From Cobetia marina (GTDB lineage: Bacteria; Pseudomonadota; Gammaproteobacteria; Pseudomonadales; Halomonadaceae), in contig NZ_CP017114.1 of the NCBI RefSeq assembly GCF_001720485.1, forward strand, positions 3,596,001 through 3,660,000: a stretch of 64,000 nt of DNA, written 5' to 3'. Numbering within the stretch: position 1 is the stretch's first letter; every line of letters begins with the position of its first letter. The position numbers and the translations under genes were made by a program. Positions 16,518-25,532 of the stretch are shown piece after piece. The notes beneath the pieces are model-generated. The model did no database searches. It saw nothing but the letters and a program-made list of their open reading frames with translations, and was not told the origin of the DNA.

Positions 16518-16878
16518 TTCCGACACGTCCGCCGTCCGTCGATTCTGAATCGACCCGCATGACCCGCCGGCGGCAAGGATGTCGCCGGCACCATCGCCCT
16601 GAACCACTCGTCGTCTGATACCTCTGGCGTGTGCCGCACATGACATCGAGATTGCCCGACACAGGGGCGCTCGGTGACGACTCACTCTCTGCCGATGCCC
16701 ACGGCAGGCGTGACTGACCGCGCCAACCGCTTCACCAACAACTTCACCAACAACAACGACCGCATCACGCGGCACTTGATGAATGTCCTGACTGGTCCTC
16801 GCTCCTGTGCCACCTGCCCTGGCTGGCTGCGAGTCTCTTCCAAGTCTTTATCTGCGAACATTCGCATAAGGTTATGTA
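16518..16878. promoter_or_regulatory. dfoJ promoter region
   Basis: A 361 bp gap without a gene. The palindrome TGCGAA-CA-TTCGCA at 16853-16866 lies just upstream of the dfoJ ribosome binding site (AAGGTT). No good Fur consensus was found by eye here, so the operon may be controlled by another regulator or by read-through from the receptor gene. Confidence 0.4.
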
Positions 16879-18567
16879 ATGCACAGCCTTCATGATTCCG
16901 CCGCCACCTATGGCGCGGCTGCAGGATCCCCCGCGTCTGCCCCCCAGGCCGCTGCCGCCGCGAGCTCCCTGTCCCGCTCGCCCAGCGCCGCCCTGTTCTC
17001 ACCTGCCAACATGGATGCCTGGCAGGCCGGCATGCAACGCATCAGCAGTCTGGTCGCCGAACAGCTCGAGAACGTTCAGCAACCCTTCAGCGGCATCACT
17101 CCGGAAGCCCTGCGCCCGGCCTTTGCCGAGCTGGATCTCGAGACGCCCCTCGAGAATCTGGAAGCGGGCCTGGAGGAGCTCCAGTCGCTCTACCTGAAGG
17201 ATGCCGTCTATTTCCATCACCCGCGCTACATCGCACACCTCAACTGCCCGGTCGTGCTGCCGGGTGTCTGGGCGGAAAGCCTGCTCGGCGCGATCAATTC
17301 CTCCCTCGACACCTGGGATCAGAGCGCCGGCGGCACCCTGATCGAACAGCGCCTGATCGACTGGACCACCGAACGACTGGGCCTGGGTCCGACCGCGGAC
17401 GGCATCTTCACCAGCGGCGGCACCCAATCCAACCTGATGGCGCTGCTGCTGGCGCGTGACGCGGTCTGCGAGAAGCTGCCCAACCACCCCGGCAACCAGA
17501 CCCACGGCCTGCCGCCGGAAGCCGGGCGCCTGCGCGTCTTCGCCTCCGGCATCAGTCACTTCAGCCTGCAGAAGGCCTGTGCCCTGCTCGGCCTCGGCCA
17601 CAACGCCGTCATCCCCGTCGCCGTGGATGAGCGTCGCCGCATGGACCCGATTGCCCTGCGTGAGGCGCTGGACAAGGCGCGCGCGGAAGGCCTGATTCCG
17701 ATGGCCGTGGTCGGGACCGCCGGTACCACCGACTTCGGCAGCATCGACCCGCTGCAGGCCATCGGCCGTGAATGCCATGCACGTGGCATCTGGTTCCACG
17801 TCGATGGCGCCTACGGAGGCGGTCTGATCACCTCGCGTCGTCACGGTCACTGGCTCAAGGGCGTCGAGATGGCGGACTCCGTCACCATCGATTACCACAA
17901 GACCTTCTTCCAGCCGGTCAGCTGCAGCGCCTGCGTGGTGCGTGATCGCACCCAGCTGCGCCACGTCACCTATCACGCCGACTACCTCAACCCGGAACTC
18001 CAGGCCCGCGAGGGCACACCGGATCAGGTCAACAAGAGCCTGCAGACCACGCGGCGCTTCGATGCGCTCAAGCTGTGGCTGACGCTGCGCCTGATGGGCG
18101 CCGATGCCCTCGGCGACATGCTCGATTGCGTGATCGACCTCACTCGCGAGGGCCATCAGCTGCTCGCGGCGGCACCGGACATCGATGTCGTTCAGGCCCC
18201 GGAGCTCAGCACCCTGGTGTTCCGCTTCCATGACGCCAACGAAGACACCCTCAGCGATGCACAGTGGGACGCCCTGAATCGCGAGATCCGCAAGCGCCTG
18301 TCGCGCAGCGGGGAAGCCATCGTCGCCGCCACCAAGGTCTCCGACCGTCAGTATCTGAAGTTCACGCTGCTCAACCCGGACACCACCCGCGACGACATCG
18401 CCGCGGTGGTCGAGCTGATCCGCCAGCATGGTCAGGCGCTGGTCAAGGCGCATCACCTCGCCGTCAGCACCACGGCCCAGGCAAGCCACGCCGCAGCACT
18501 GGCCGATGCCCCCGCCGCCAGCCGTCGCAGCCACACCACAGAAGCAAAGGAAATCCGTCATGCATGA
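16879..18567 (+). CDS. dfoJ: PLP-dependent lysine/diamine-forming decarboxylase of siderophore synthesis (DesA/DfoJ)
   Basis: A 562 aa group II PLP decarboxylase that would turn lysine into cadaverine, the first step of desferrioxamine synthesis (ornithine to putrescine is also possible). Key parts: GIFTSGGTQSNLMALLLARD (PLP phosphate site), VGTAGTTDFGSIDP, WFHVDGAYGG and the PLP lysine in DYHKTFFQP (Lys 341). An Ala-rich N-terminal extension of about 40 residues precedes the conserved part. The stop overlaps the dfoA start by 8 nt. L-2,4-diaminobutyrate decarboxylase is the closest alternative label, but the neighbours dfoA and dfoC favour the siderophore role. Confidence 0.88.
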   Translation: MHSLHDSAATYGAAAGSPASAPQAAAAASSLSRSPSAALFSPANMDAWQAGMQRISSLVAEQLENVQQPFSGITPEALRPAFAELDLETPLENLEAGLEELQSLYLKDAVYFHHPRYIAHLNCPVVLPGVWAESLLGAINSSLDTWDQSAGGTLIEQRLIDWTTERLGLGPTADGIFTSGGTQSNLMALLLARDAVCEKLPNHPGNQTHGLPPEAGRLRVFASGISHFSLQKACALLGLGHNAVIPVAVDERRRMDPIALREALDKARAEGLIPMAVVGTAGTTDFGSIDPLQAIGRECHARGIWFHVDGAYGGGLITSRRHGHWLKGVEMADSVTIDYHKTFFQPVSCSACVVRDRTQLRHVTYHADYLNPELQAREGTPDQVNKSLQTTRRFDALKLWLTLRLMGADALGDMLDCVIDLTREGHQLLAAAPDIDVVQAPELSTLVFRFHDANEDTLSDAQWDALNREIRKRLSRSGEAIVAATKVSDRQYLKFTLLNPDTTRDDIAAVVELIRQHGQALVKAHHLAVSTTAQASHAAALADAPAASRRSHTTEAKEIRHA

Positions 18568-20116
18568 CACTTCGACTCCTCACGTCACCGACACAGCTGA
18601 AACGCGCAATGAGGTGCTCGACTTCGTCGCCATCGGCATCGGCCCCTTCAACCTGAGCCTTGCCTGTCTGAGCGAGCCGCTGGAGGACGTGAACGGCGTC
18701 TTCCTGGAGCGCAAGGCCGCCTTCGACTGGCACCCGGGCATGCTGCTGGAAGACGCCAGCATGCAGACGCCCTTCATGGCGGACATGGTCTCGCTGGCCG
18801 ACCCGACCAGCCACTTCAGCTTCCTCAATTACCTGAAGCTGCATGACAAGCTCTACAACTTCTACATCCGCGAAGACTTCTTCCTGCTGCGCCGCGAGTA
18901 CAACCAGTACTGCCAGTGGGCGGCGCGCGAGCTGACCAGCCTGCGTTTCGATCACGAGGTCCAGGACATCCAGCATGTCGGCGACATCTATGTGGTGCGC
19001 GGCACTCGCCCCAGCTCCGGCGAGGCCTTCGTCTATCGCGCACGCAAGCTGGTGCTGGGCACCGGCACCCAGCCGTATCTGCCCGGCGCTGCCGATGCGG
19101 TACGCGGCGAGGTGCCGGTGGCGGGCAGCCGCGTGTGCCACAACGCCCACTACCTGGCGCGCAAGGACGAACTGACGTCCCAGCCGGCCATCACCATCAT
19201 CGGCTCCGGCCAGAGCGCCGCCGAGATCTATCTCGACCTGCTGCGCGAGATCGACCAGCACAGCTACCAGCTCAACTGGATCACGCGCTCGCCGCGCTTC
19301 TTCCCGCTGGAATACGGCAAGCTGACGCTGGAGATGACGTCACCGGATTACATCGACTACTTCCATGCCCTGCCGCGCGAACAGCGCAACACCCTGCTGG
19401 CGACCCAGAAGGGCCTCTACAAGGGCATCAATCTCGAACTGATCAACGAGATCTACGACACCCTCTACGCCAAGCAGCTGCAGGGCGTGGTGCCCACCAC
19501 CCTGATGACCAATACCGAGCTGACCTCGCTGACTCGCGAGAGCGCCGATGGCGACTTCAGCCTGGGGCTCTATCAGCGCGAACAGCAGCAGGCATGGCGC
19601 CACGAGACCAGTGCCGTGGTACTGGCCACCGGCTATCACTACGTCGCCCCGCCCTTCTTGAAGAGCATCGAGTCACGCATCCGTCGTGACGCCGAAGGCC
19701 GCTACGCCGTCGGGCGCTTCTACGCCGTCGACGCGCAGAGCACCGCAGACGCCGAAGGCAATGAAGGTGACCAGTCGCCCTTTGCCGGCGAGATCTTCGT
19801 CCAGAACGCCGAGCTGCATACCCACTCGCTGGCCGCCCCGGACCTGGGCATGGCCTGCTATCGCAACAGCTGCATCCTGCGCGCCATCACCGGGCGTGAG
19901 GTCTATCCCATCGAGCGGCGCATCGCCTTCCAGAGCTTCGGCGCCCCGGGCGTTGAAAAGGGCAACGGCAACGGCTTCACGCCTCTGCCCGCCGCCCATC
20001 TGGCCTACGGCGAGACCGACCTGCATGCCAGTGCGGCCAGCGAAAAGACCGCCTCGTCCAGCACCGCCCCCACCGAGTCCTCACGCGCAGCGCAACACCG
20101 GGAGACCACCGCATGA
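18560..20116 (+). CDS. dfoA: Lysine/cadaverine N-hydroxylase (DesB/DfoA, IucD family)
   Basis: A 518 aa flavin monooxygenase that would N-hydroxylate cadaverine with NADPH and O2. The FAD Rossmann motif is IGIGPFNLSLA (about residues 25-35). The conserved substrate region is DWHPGMLLEDASMQTPF (partly shown as WHPGMLLEDASMQ), the NADPH Rossmann motif IIGSGQSAAEIYLDLL, and the late ATGYHY. Start ATG 18560 has AAGGAA upstream and overlaps the dfoJ end. A Ser/Thr/Ala-rich tail of about 40 residues follows the conserved core. The ATGA overlap with dfoC shows translational coupling. Confidence 0.9.
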   Translation: MHDTSTPHVTDTAETRNEVLDFVAIGIGPFNLSLACLSEPLEDVNGVFLERKAAFDWHPGMLLEDASMQTPFMADMVSLADPTSHFSFLNYLKLHDKLYNFYIREDFFLLRREYNQYCQWAARELTSLRFDHEVQDIQHVGDIYVVRGTRPSSGEAFVYRARKLVLGTGTQPYLPGAADAVRGEVPVAGSRVCHNAHYLARKDELTSQPAITIIGSGQSAAEIYLDLLREIDQHSYQLNWITRSPRFFPLEYGKLTLEMTSPDYIDYFHALPREQRNTLLATQKGLYKGINLELINEIYDTLYAKQLQGVVPTTLMTNTELTSLTRESADGDFSLGLYQREQQQAWRHETSAVVLATGYHYVAPPFLKSIESRIRRDAEGRYAVGRFYAVDAQSTADAEGNEGDQSPFAGEIFVQNAELHTHSLAAPDLGMACYRNSCILRAITGREVYPIERRIAFQSFGAPGVEKGNGNGFTPLPAAHLAYGETDLHASAASEKTASSSTAPTESSRAAQHRETTA

Positions 20117-22794
20117 ACATGCCCGTCGACATCACCACCACCCGTGCCAACGCCCACAGCGCCGCGACCCCGGCCCAGCAGATCTTCGGCGAGACATCAC
20201 TGGACACCTCCCCGGCACTCGACCTGCTGAGCCCGGTACCCGGCACACGTTTCACGCGCCGCTCGGTGGAGCTCGAACAGGCCCAGGCGCGCCTGCGCAA
20301 GCCGCAGGATGACAGCACGCCGGAGCGAGCGGAATTCGCGCTGCGTCCGCTGGATCTCGCCGCCGACATGGCGCTGGTGGACGAGTGGACCAGTGGCCCG
20401 CGCGCCAGCTTCTGGGGCATGAGCGAAGACCTGCTCACCACCAAGCACGATTTCTATCAGGGCCTGGAAGACAGTCGCCACGCCCAGGGCTGGCTCGGCC
20501 TCTACAACGACCAGCCGGCGTTTCTGGTCGAGCTGTATGACCCGGCACACGACCCGCTCGGCAAGCATTACGCCGTGCAGCCCGGCGACTTCGGCATGCA
20601 CTTCCTCATCGCGCCGCGCAGCGATGACCAGGCCCCCATCAGCGGCTTCTCGCGTGCGGTGATCGAATCGATCATGGCGATGATCTTCGCCGGCCAGTTC
20701 CGTGACGAGCACGCCGCAGATACCGGTGAGGCAGTCCGCCCGGTCACTCGCGTGGTGGTCGAACCCGACAGCCGCAATACCGCCATTCACCCGCTGAATG
20801 CCGCCGTCGGCTTCGTCGATCACGGCCCGCTGGATCTCGACGGCAAGCCCGCGCGTCTGTGCTTCTGCTCCCCGCAGGACTTCCGCGCCGCCCTGGCGAG
20901 CCGCAGCCCGCGACTGGATACCGCCATCACCGCCAATCCGGCGGCGGCCGGCCAGCACCTCACCGGGCCGGACTGGCAGCAGGCCAATCGCCTGCTGGTG
21001 CGCAAGGCACTGGCCGAATTCAGCCATGAGCGCCTGATCCACCCGCAGTGTGCCGACGAGACCAACGCCCGCATCACGGATGGCTGGCATCATTACCGCC
21101 TGTCGCTGTCTGCCCCGGCGAGCGACAAGGCCCCCGTCAGTCGTCGTGCGGTGGAATATCGCTTCGTGGCGCGCCGCTTCCAGCTCGATCACTGGTTGAT
21201 CGACGCGGCCTCCCTCCAGCGTCTGGACGCCAATGGCAAGGCCCTACCGCTGGATGCCCGCGAGCTGATTCTGGAGCTCAACGACGTGCTGGAGATTCCG
21301 CCGCGCCTGCTGCCGGTCTATCTCGAGGAAGTCAGCGCCACGCTCGCTTCCAGCGCCTGGAAGATGCAGCGCGCCGTGCGCGAGAATCAATCCGCCCGCG
21401 TGCTGGCCGGTGCCTCCTTCCAGACCCTGGAATCGGCGATGAGTGAAGGCCACCCGTGCTTTGTCGCCAACAATGGCCGCATGGGCTTCGATGCGCTGGA
21501 CTACCGCGCCTACGCGCCGGAGGCCGCACAGCCCTTCGCGCTGGTGTGGATCGCCGTACATCGCGACAACGCGCATTACTCCGGCGTGGATGGTCTCGAT
21601 CCGCGCCGTCTGCTGGAAGAGGAACTGGGTCACGCCGAACTGGCCCGCCTGGAGCATCAGCTGACGGCCAAGGGCCTCGATGCCGCCGATTACCTGATGA
21701 TGCCGGTGCACCCGTGGCAGTGGAATCACAAGCTGGCGATCACCTTCGCCGCCGAGATCTCAAGCCAGCGCATCGTCTGTCTGGGACTTGGCGAGGACCG
21801 CTACCAGGCCCAGCAGTCGATCCGCACGCTCTACAACCGCAACCAGCCGGGCCGCCGCTACGTGAAGGTCGCGCTGTCGATCCTCAACATGGGCTTCATG
21901 CGCGGTCTGTCGCCCTATTACATGCGCGCCACGCCGGCCATCAACCAGTGGCTGCAGGGGCTGATCGACTCCGACCCGTCCTTCGAGACATGGGGCTTCC
22001 GTCTGCTGCGTGAAGTCGCCGCCATCGGCTATCGCGATGACGTGCTGGAAGATGCCGACCCGGCGGCCGTCGGCTATCGCAAGATGCTGGCCAGCCTATG
22101 GCGCGAGAGCCCGGAAGACGTCAAGGACGAGGGCGAGCGCCTGATGACCATGGCCGCGCTGCTGCACGTCGACAACGACGAGAAGGCGCTGCTGCCTGCG
22201 CTGATCGAGCGCTCCGGCATCGGCGCCGAAGCGTGGATCGACAAGTGGCTGACGGCCTACATGACGCCGCTGCTGCACTGCTACTTCAAGCATGATCTGG
22301 TGTTCATGCCGCATGGCGAGAACCTGATCATGCGCCTGCGCGATGGCGTGCCGTGTGGTGCACTGATGAAGGACATCGCCGAAGAGGCCGCGCTGTTCGC
22401 CACCGACGAGACCCGCGCCCTGGAGCTGCCGGAAGGAGTCGAGCGTCTGGTGGTCGAGGTGCCGGAACCGATCCGCATCCTGTCGCTGCTCACCGATATC
22501 TTCGACTGCATCTTCCGCTTCGCGGTACCGCTGCTGGTGCGCGAGCAGGTGATGACGGAAGACGCCTTCTGGTCACGCGTCGCGGCCTGCATCCATGACT
22601 ACCAGGATGCGCACCCGGAGATGGCCGACAAGTTCGCGCGTCACGACCTGTTCGCGCCACGCTTCACGCTGTCGTGTCTCAACCGTCTGCAGCTGCGCAA
22701 CAACCAGCAGATGGTCGACCTCACTGACCCCTCCGGTGCCTTGCAGCTCAAGGGAGAGCTGGACAACCCCATCGCCGCCTTCGCCCGCCACTGA
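20113..22794 (+). CDS. dfoC: Fused N-acyltransferase and NIS siderophore synthetase (DfoC, DesC-DesD fusion)
   Basis: An 893 aa bifunctional enzyme. Residues about 75-255 form a GNAT acyltransferase of the IucB/AlcB type (VVVEPDSRNTAIHPLNAAVGF, with IHPLNAAVGF diagnostic), expected to acetylate or succinylate N-hydroxycadaverine. Residues about 290-890 form an IucA/IucC-type NRPS-independent synthetase (HPWQWNHKL near 533, GLSPYYMRATPA, HGENLIMRL near 734), expected to join and cyclise the units with ATP. In Streptomyces these are separate proteins (DesC, DesD); the fused form is known as DfoC in Erwinia. It overlaps dfoA by 4 nt. Product is probably a desferrioxamine such as E or a relative. 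Confidence 0.9.
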   Translation: MNMPVDITTTRANAHSAATPAQQIFGETSLDTSPALDLLSPVPGTRFTRRSVELEQAQARLRKPQDDSTPERAEFALRPLDLAADMALVDEWTSGPRASFWGMSEDLLTTKHDFYQGLEDSRHAQGWLGLYNDQPAFLVELYDPAHDPLGKHYAVQPGDFGMHFLIAPRSDDQAPISGFSRAVIESIMAMIFAGQFRDEHAADTGEAVRPVTRVVVEPDSRNTAIHPLNAAVGFVDHGPLDLDGKPARLCFCSPQDFRAALASRSPRLDTAITANPAAAGQHLTGPDWQQANRLLVRKALAEFSHERLIHPQCADETNARITDGWHHYRLSLSAPASDKAPVSRRAVEYRFVARRFQLDHWLIDAASLQRLDANGKALPLDARELILELNDVLEIPPRLLPVYLEEVSATLASSAWKMQRAVRENQSARVLAGASFQTLESAMSEGHPCFVANNGRMGFDALDYRAYAPEAAQPFALVWIAVHRDNAHYSGVDGLDPRRLLEEELGHAELARLEHQLTAKGLDAADYLMMPVHPWQWNHKLAITFAAEISSQRIVCLGLGEDRYQAQQSIRTLYNRNQPGRRYVKVALSILNMGFMRGLSPYYMRATPAINQWLQGLIDSDPSFETWGFRLLREVAAIGYRDDVLEDADPAAVGYRKMLASLWRESPEDVKDEGERLMTMAALLHVDNDEKALLPALIERSGIGAEAWIDKWLTAYMTPLLHCYFKHDLVFMPHGENLIMRLRDGVPCGALMKDIAEEAALFATDETRALELPEGVERLVVEVPEPIRILSLLTDIFDCIFRFAVPLLVREQVMTEDAFWSRVAACIHDYQDAHPEMADKFARHDLFAPRFTLSCLNRLQLRNNQQMVDLTDPSGALQLKGELDNPIAAFARH

Positions 22795-22803
22795 CGGCGT
22801 CGC

Positions 22804-22841
22804 GCCTCCCGGATCATGTGGCTGAACGTGATCCGGGAGGC
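22804..22841. repeat. Inverted repeat after dfoC
   Basis: Perfect 13 bp arms GCCTCCCGGATCA/TGATCCGGGAGGC with a 12 nt loop start 9 bp after the dfoC stop. No T run follows. Position suggests a transcript-end stabiliser or weak terminator. Confidence 0.7.
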
Positions 22842-22869
22842 CGGCCCCCTCCGCGCAAGTCCCGCCTTG

Positions 22870-22912
22870 CGCGTCTGACCGCCTCCGAATGCTTCGCAGG
22901 CGGTCAGGCGCG
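22870..22912. repeat. Second inverted repeat after dfoC
   Basis: CTGACCGCCT (22875-22884) and AGGCGGTCAG (22898-22907), extended outward by GC pairs with one G-T wobble. No T run. Together with the preceding hairpin it separates the dfo operon from the sigma-factor gene. Confidence 0.65.
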
Positions 22913-22928
22913 TGCCTGCCAGACAGAC

Positions 22929-22951
22929 ATTGATAATGATTCGCAACACCA
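22929..22951 (+). promoter_or_regulatory. Fur-box-like site before the sigma-factor gene
   Basis: ATTGATAATGATTCGCAAC contains GATAATGATT, an exact match to the first half of the Fur consensus, with a degenerate second half. It is about 50 bp before the predicted start of the FecI-like gene. Iron-regulated expression of the sigma factor and the downstream importer is inferred. Confidence 0.65.
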
Positions 22952-22997
22952 ATATGATTGAGCGCCCCATCACGCCAATCCTCATTGCGAGCCGTGG

Positions 22998-23711
22998 ATG
23001 TCCTCTTTCTTCTGCGCATTCCAAGCACTGACAGAAGCCCGCTCAGATGAGGGCGCTGACCTGCAGACGCAACGGCCCCCCTGCGATTCGCCGGCACGGG
23101 CTGCCTGCCCGGTGGCTGACGCCCGGACGGACACCAGCGCGGTGGCCGAGGATGAGCTGGCGTCGCTGGACGCACTGTTTGCCCGCTATCACCAGGAGCT
23201 GATCGGATTCCTGACCCGTCAGCTGGCCTCGCATGATCTGGCGGAAGACATGTGCCATGACGTCTATCTGCGCCTCAGGATGACAGGGGAGCCGCCGCGC
23301 AATCCGCGCGCCTGGCTGTATCGGATCGCACGCAATCTGATCATCGATCATCACCGCCACCAGTCGCGCGCCCCGGTCTTCGAGGAAATGGAGGACGACG
23401 ACGAGCGCCTCTCGGCGACACGCCTGGACCCCGAGCGCTGTCTCGCGCGGCGCCAGAAGCTTCAGGTGATCCAGCAGGCGCTCGCCGAGCAGCCCCACCA
23501 TCTTCGTCAGTCACTCCTCTGGTATCGACTGGAAGGCGTGACCAAGCGTGAGATCGGCGAGCGTCTGGGGGTCTCGGAGCGCATGGCAGGCCGCTATGTC
23601 CAGCAGGCGCAACGCCATTGTGCGGATCGACTGACGGCCGCCGGCTGCTTTCGCGGTGAGCGGGCCGACAACAGGACGCGCGCTGGCGACATCCCCGGGT
23701 CTTCATCATGA
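22998..23711 (+). CDS. ECF sigma factor, FecI-like
   Basis: A 237 aa extracytoplasmic-function sigma factor. After a 50-residue non-conserved N-terminus, region 2 occupies about residues 55-120 (LFARYHQELIGFL, DLAEDMCHDVYLRLR, WLYRIARNLIIDHHR), and region 4 about 165-215 (VTKREIGERLGVSERMAGRYV, shown here as KREIGERLGVSERMAG). This matches the iron-starvation FecI group. Usually a FecR anti-sigma gene follows; here the next gene is an ABC ATPase instead. The start could be downstream of 22998 because the first 50 residues are unusual. Likely drives iron-uptake genes in cis or trans. Confidence 0.85.
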   Translation: MSSFFCAFQALTEARSDEGADLQTQRPPCDSPARAACPVADARTDTSAVAEDELASLDALFARYHQELIGFLTRQLASHDLAEDMCHDVYLRLRMTGEPPRNPRAWLYRIARNLIIDHHRHQSRAPVFEEMEDDDERLSATRLDPERCLARRQKLQVIQQALAEQPHHLRQSLLWYRLEGVTKREIGERLGVSERMAGRYVQQAQRHCADRLTAAGCFRGERADNRTRAGDIPGSSS

Positions 23712-23757
23712 TTTCCACCTTCAAGCACCGCCTCGAATGCGGCTGACGGACGCCTCA

Positions 23758-24525
23758 ATGTTCACTCTCGACCAACTGCGCTTCACCCTCGGTCAGCGCT
23801 GTCTGCTGCAAGCCTCCGCGCTGGATTTCGCGCCGGGCAAGGTGCATGGCCTGATCGGTCACAACGGGTCCGGCAAGTCGACGCTGCTCAAGTTGCTGGC
23901 ACGACAGATGCAGCCCACCAGCGGCCGACTGTCGCTGGATGCGCGTGCGCTCTCGGAATTCGGCAACCGTGAATTCGCACGCGCCGTGGCCTATCTCCCC
24001 CAGCACCTGCCGACCGCCGAAGCGCTGACCGGACGAGAGCTGGTCGCCTTCGGGCGCTATCCGTGGCACGGCCTGCTGGGGCGTCCCGGCGCCGAGGATG
24101 AGGCCGCCATCGAGCGCGCCATCGCACTGACCCACACCGAGGCCTTCGCCGACCAGCAGGTCGATACGCTCTCCGGCGGCGAGCGTCAGCGCGTGTGGCT
24201 GGCGATGCTGCTGGCCCAGGGCAGCCGCTATCTGCTGCTGGATGAACCGCTGGCGGCGCTGGATATCGCCCACCAGATCGAGGTGATGGAGCTGGTCTCG
24301 CATCTCAGCCACACCCTGGGACTGGGCATCATCATCGTGCTGCACGACATCAATCTGGCGGCGCGATATTGCGACCGTCTGGTAGCGCTCCACAGTGGCA
24401 AGGTGCTGGCCGAAGGCGCGCCCGACGAGATGATGAATCCCGCCACGCTCAAGGATATCTATGGCGTCGAGATGCAGGTGATCACCCCGGCGCATGGCCA
24501 GCAGCAGATCGCGGTGCCGGTATGA
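23758..24525 (+). CDS. fhuC: Ferric-hydroxamate ABC transporter ATPase
   Basis: A 255 aa ATPase of the FhuC/FecE group powering ferric siderophore import across the inner membrane. Walker A is GHNGSGKST (about residues 36-44), signature LSGGERQR, Walker B YLLLDEPLAALD and switch VLHDINLAA. I chose ATG 23758; an in-frame ATG at 23737 is also possible. The stop overlaps the binding protein gene by 4 nt. Operon order fhuC-fhuD-fhuB follows E. coli. Placed 46 bp after the sigma-factor gene, so it may be co-transcribed with it. Confidence 0.9.
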   Translation: MFTLDQLRFTLGQRCLLQASALDFAPGKVHGLIGHNGSGKSTLLKLLARQMQPTSGRLSLDARALSEFGNREFARAVAYLPQHLPTAEALTGRELVAFGRYPWHGLLGRPGAEDEAAIERAIALTHTEAFADQQVDTLSGGERQRVWLAMLLAQGSRYLLLDEPLAALDIAHQIEVMELVSHLSHTLGLGIIIVLHDINLAARYCDRLVALHSGKVLAEGAPDEMMNPATLKDIYGVEMQVITPAHGQQQIAVPV

Positions 24526-25532
24526 AGTGGCTGATGGCACTGATCGGCCTGAGCCTGCTGGCCGCGGGGTCCGCCAGCGCCGCCACGACGGGTGACGCCC
24601 ATGAGGCACCAGCGGGCTTCGTCGATCGCCCCGTCGTGGCGCTGGACTGGACCCTGGCCGAGACCCTGACCGGACTCGGGGTGCGCGCCATGGGCGTGGG
24701 CCAGGTGGAGACCTACGCCAGCTGGGTGGCTCAACCGGCGCTGCCTCAAGGCACGCGGGATCTCGGCCTGCGCACCCAACCGAATCTGGAGCAGCTGGCC
24801 GCCCTCGCCCCCGATGACATCCTGATCAGCCCGATGCTCGCCAGCCTCACGCCACGCCTGTCGGCCATCGCGCCGGTCACCAGTGTCGCCATCTATACCC
24901 CGGATGCCGACACCTGGCAGACGCTGGTCGCGGCGACCCGCCAGCTGGGCAAGCTGACACAGCGCGAGCCACAGGCCGAGCAACTGATTCGCCAGAGCAC
25001 GGCCCGACTGGCGGGCTACGCTGCCGCCTTGCGCCAGCAGAGCGCTCGCGAGGGTCAGGCGCTGCGCCCCCTGCTGATGGTGCAGTTCATGGATGACCGC
25101 CATGTGCGCATCTTCGGTGACAACAGCCTGTTCCAGGTGGTGATCGAGCGCATGGGCATCGACAATGCCTGGCAAGGCGATACCAATGCCTGGGGCTTCG
25201 CCACCGTCAGTCTCGAGAAGCTGGTGACCCTCAAGGGCCGCATGGTGGTGGTGGAACCCCTGCCACCCGGCGGACGCGAGGCCCTGGCGCGCAATGGTCT
25301 GTGGCAGGCCATGCCCGGCGTGCGTGAGAACAGCGCTGCCTCGGCGCCGCTGTTCCTGCCGCCGGTATGGAGCTTCGGCGCCCTGCCCTCGGCCAATCGC
25401 TTCGCCGACCTGCTCGCCGATCATCTGCTTGACGAGGATCTGCTTGACGAGCACCTGTTCAACGACCACACGGACACGGCACTCGACGGCGAGCCGGCAC
25501 CTGAGGGAGAGATCACCGATGGCCACCCCTGA
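24522..25532 (+). CDS. fhuD: Periplasmic ferric-hydroxamate binding protein
   Basis: A 336 aa solute-binding protein. Signal peptide: MKWLMALIGLSLLAAGSASA (20 residues). The mature part fits the two-lobe type III fold joined by a long helix: ALDWTLAETLTGLGV, DLGLRTQPNLEQLAALAPDDILIS (here QPNLEQLAALAPDDIL) and the second lobe with GRMVVVEPLPPG. Unusually the C-terminus has about 40 residues of acidic, repeat-like sequence (LLDEDLLDEHLFNDHTD), beyond the usual end of FhuD. It overlaps fhuC by 4 nt and fhuB by 14 nt, consistent with tight coupling. Confidence 0.88.
   Translation: MKWLMALIGLSLLAAGSASAATTGDAHEAPAGFVDRPVVALDWTLAETLTGLGVRAMGVGQVETYASWVAQPALPQGTRDLGLRTQPNLEQLAALAPDDILISPMLASLTPRLSAIAPVTSVAIYTPDADTWQTLVAATRQLGKLTQREPQAEQLIRQSTARLAGYAAALRQQSAREGQALRPLLMVQFMDDRHVRIFGDNSLFQVVIERMGIDNAWQGDTNAWGFATVSLEKLVTLKGRMVVVEPLPPGGREALARNGLWQAMPGVRENSAASAPLFLPPVWSFGALPSANRFADLLADHLLDEDLLDEHLFNDHTDTALDGEPAPEGEITDGHP

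Noticed and set aside
15189..16775. 528 aa frame on the minus strand over the siderophore receptor
   Set aside because: Antisense shadow of a clear TonB receptor; no RBS, low-complexity Val/Gly-rich product.
16999..18570. 523 aa minus-strand frame over dfoJ
   Set aside because: Antisense of a conserved decarboxylase with intact motifs; no domain of its own.
22804..22841. Intrinsic terminator after dfoC
   Set aside because: Strong stem but followed by CGGCCCCCT, no T run; listed as an inverted repeat instead.
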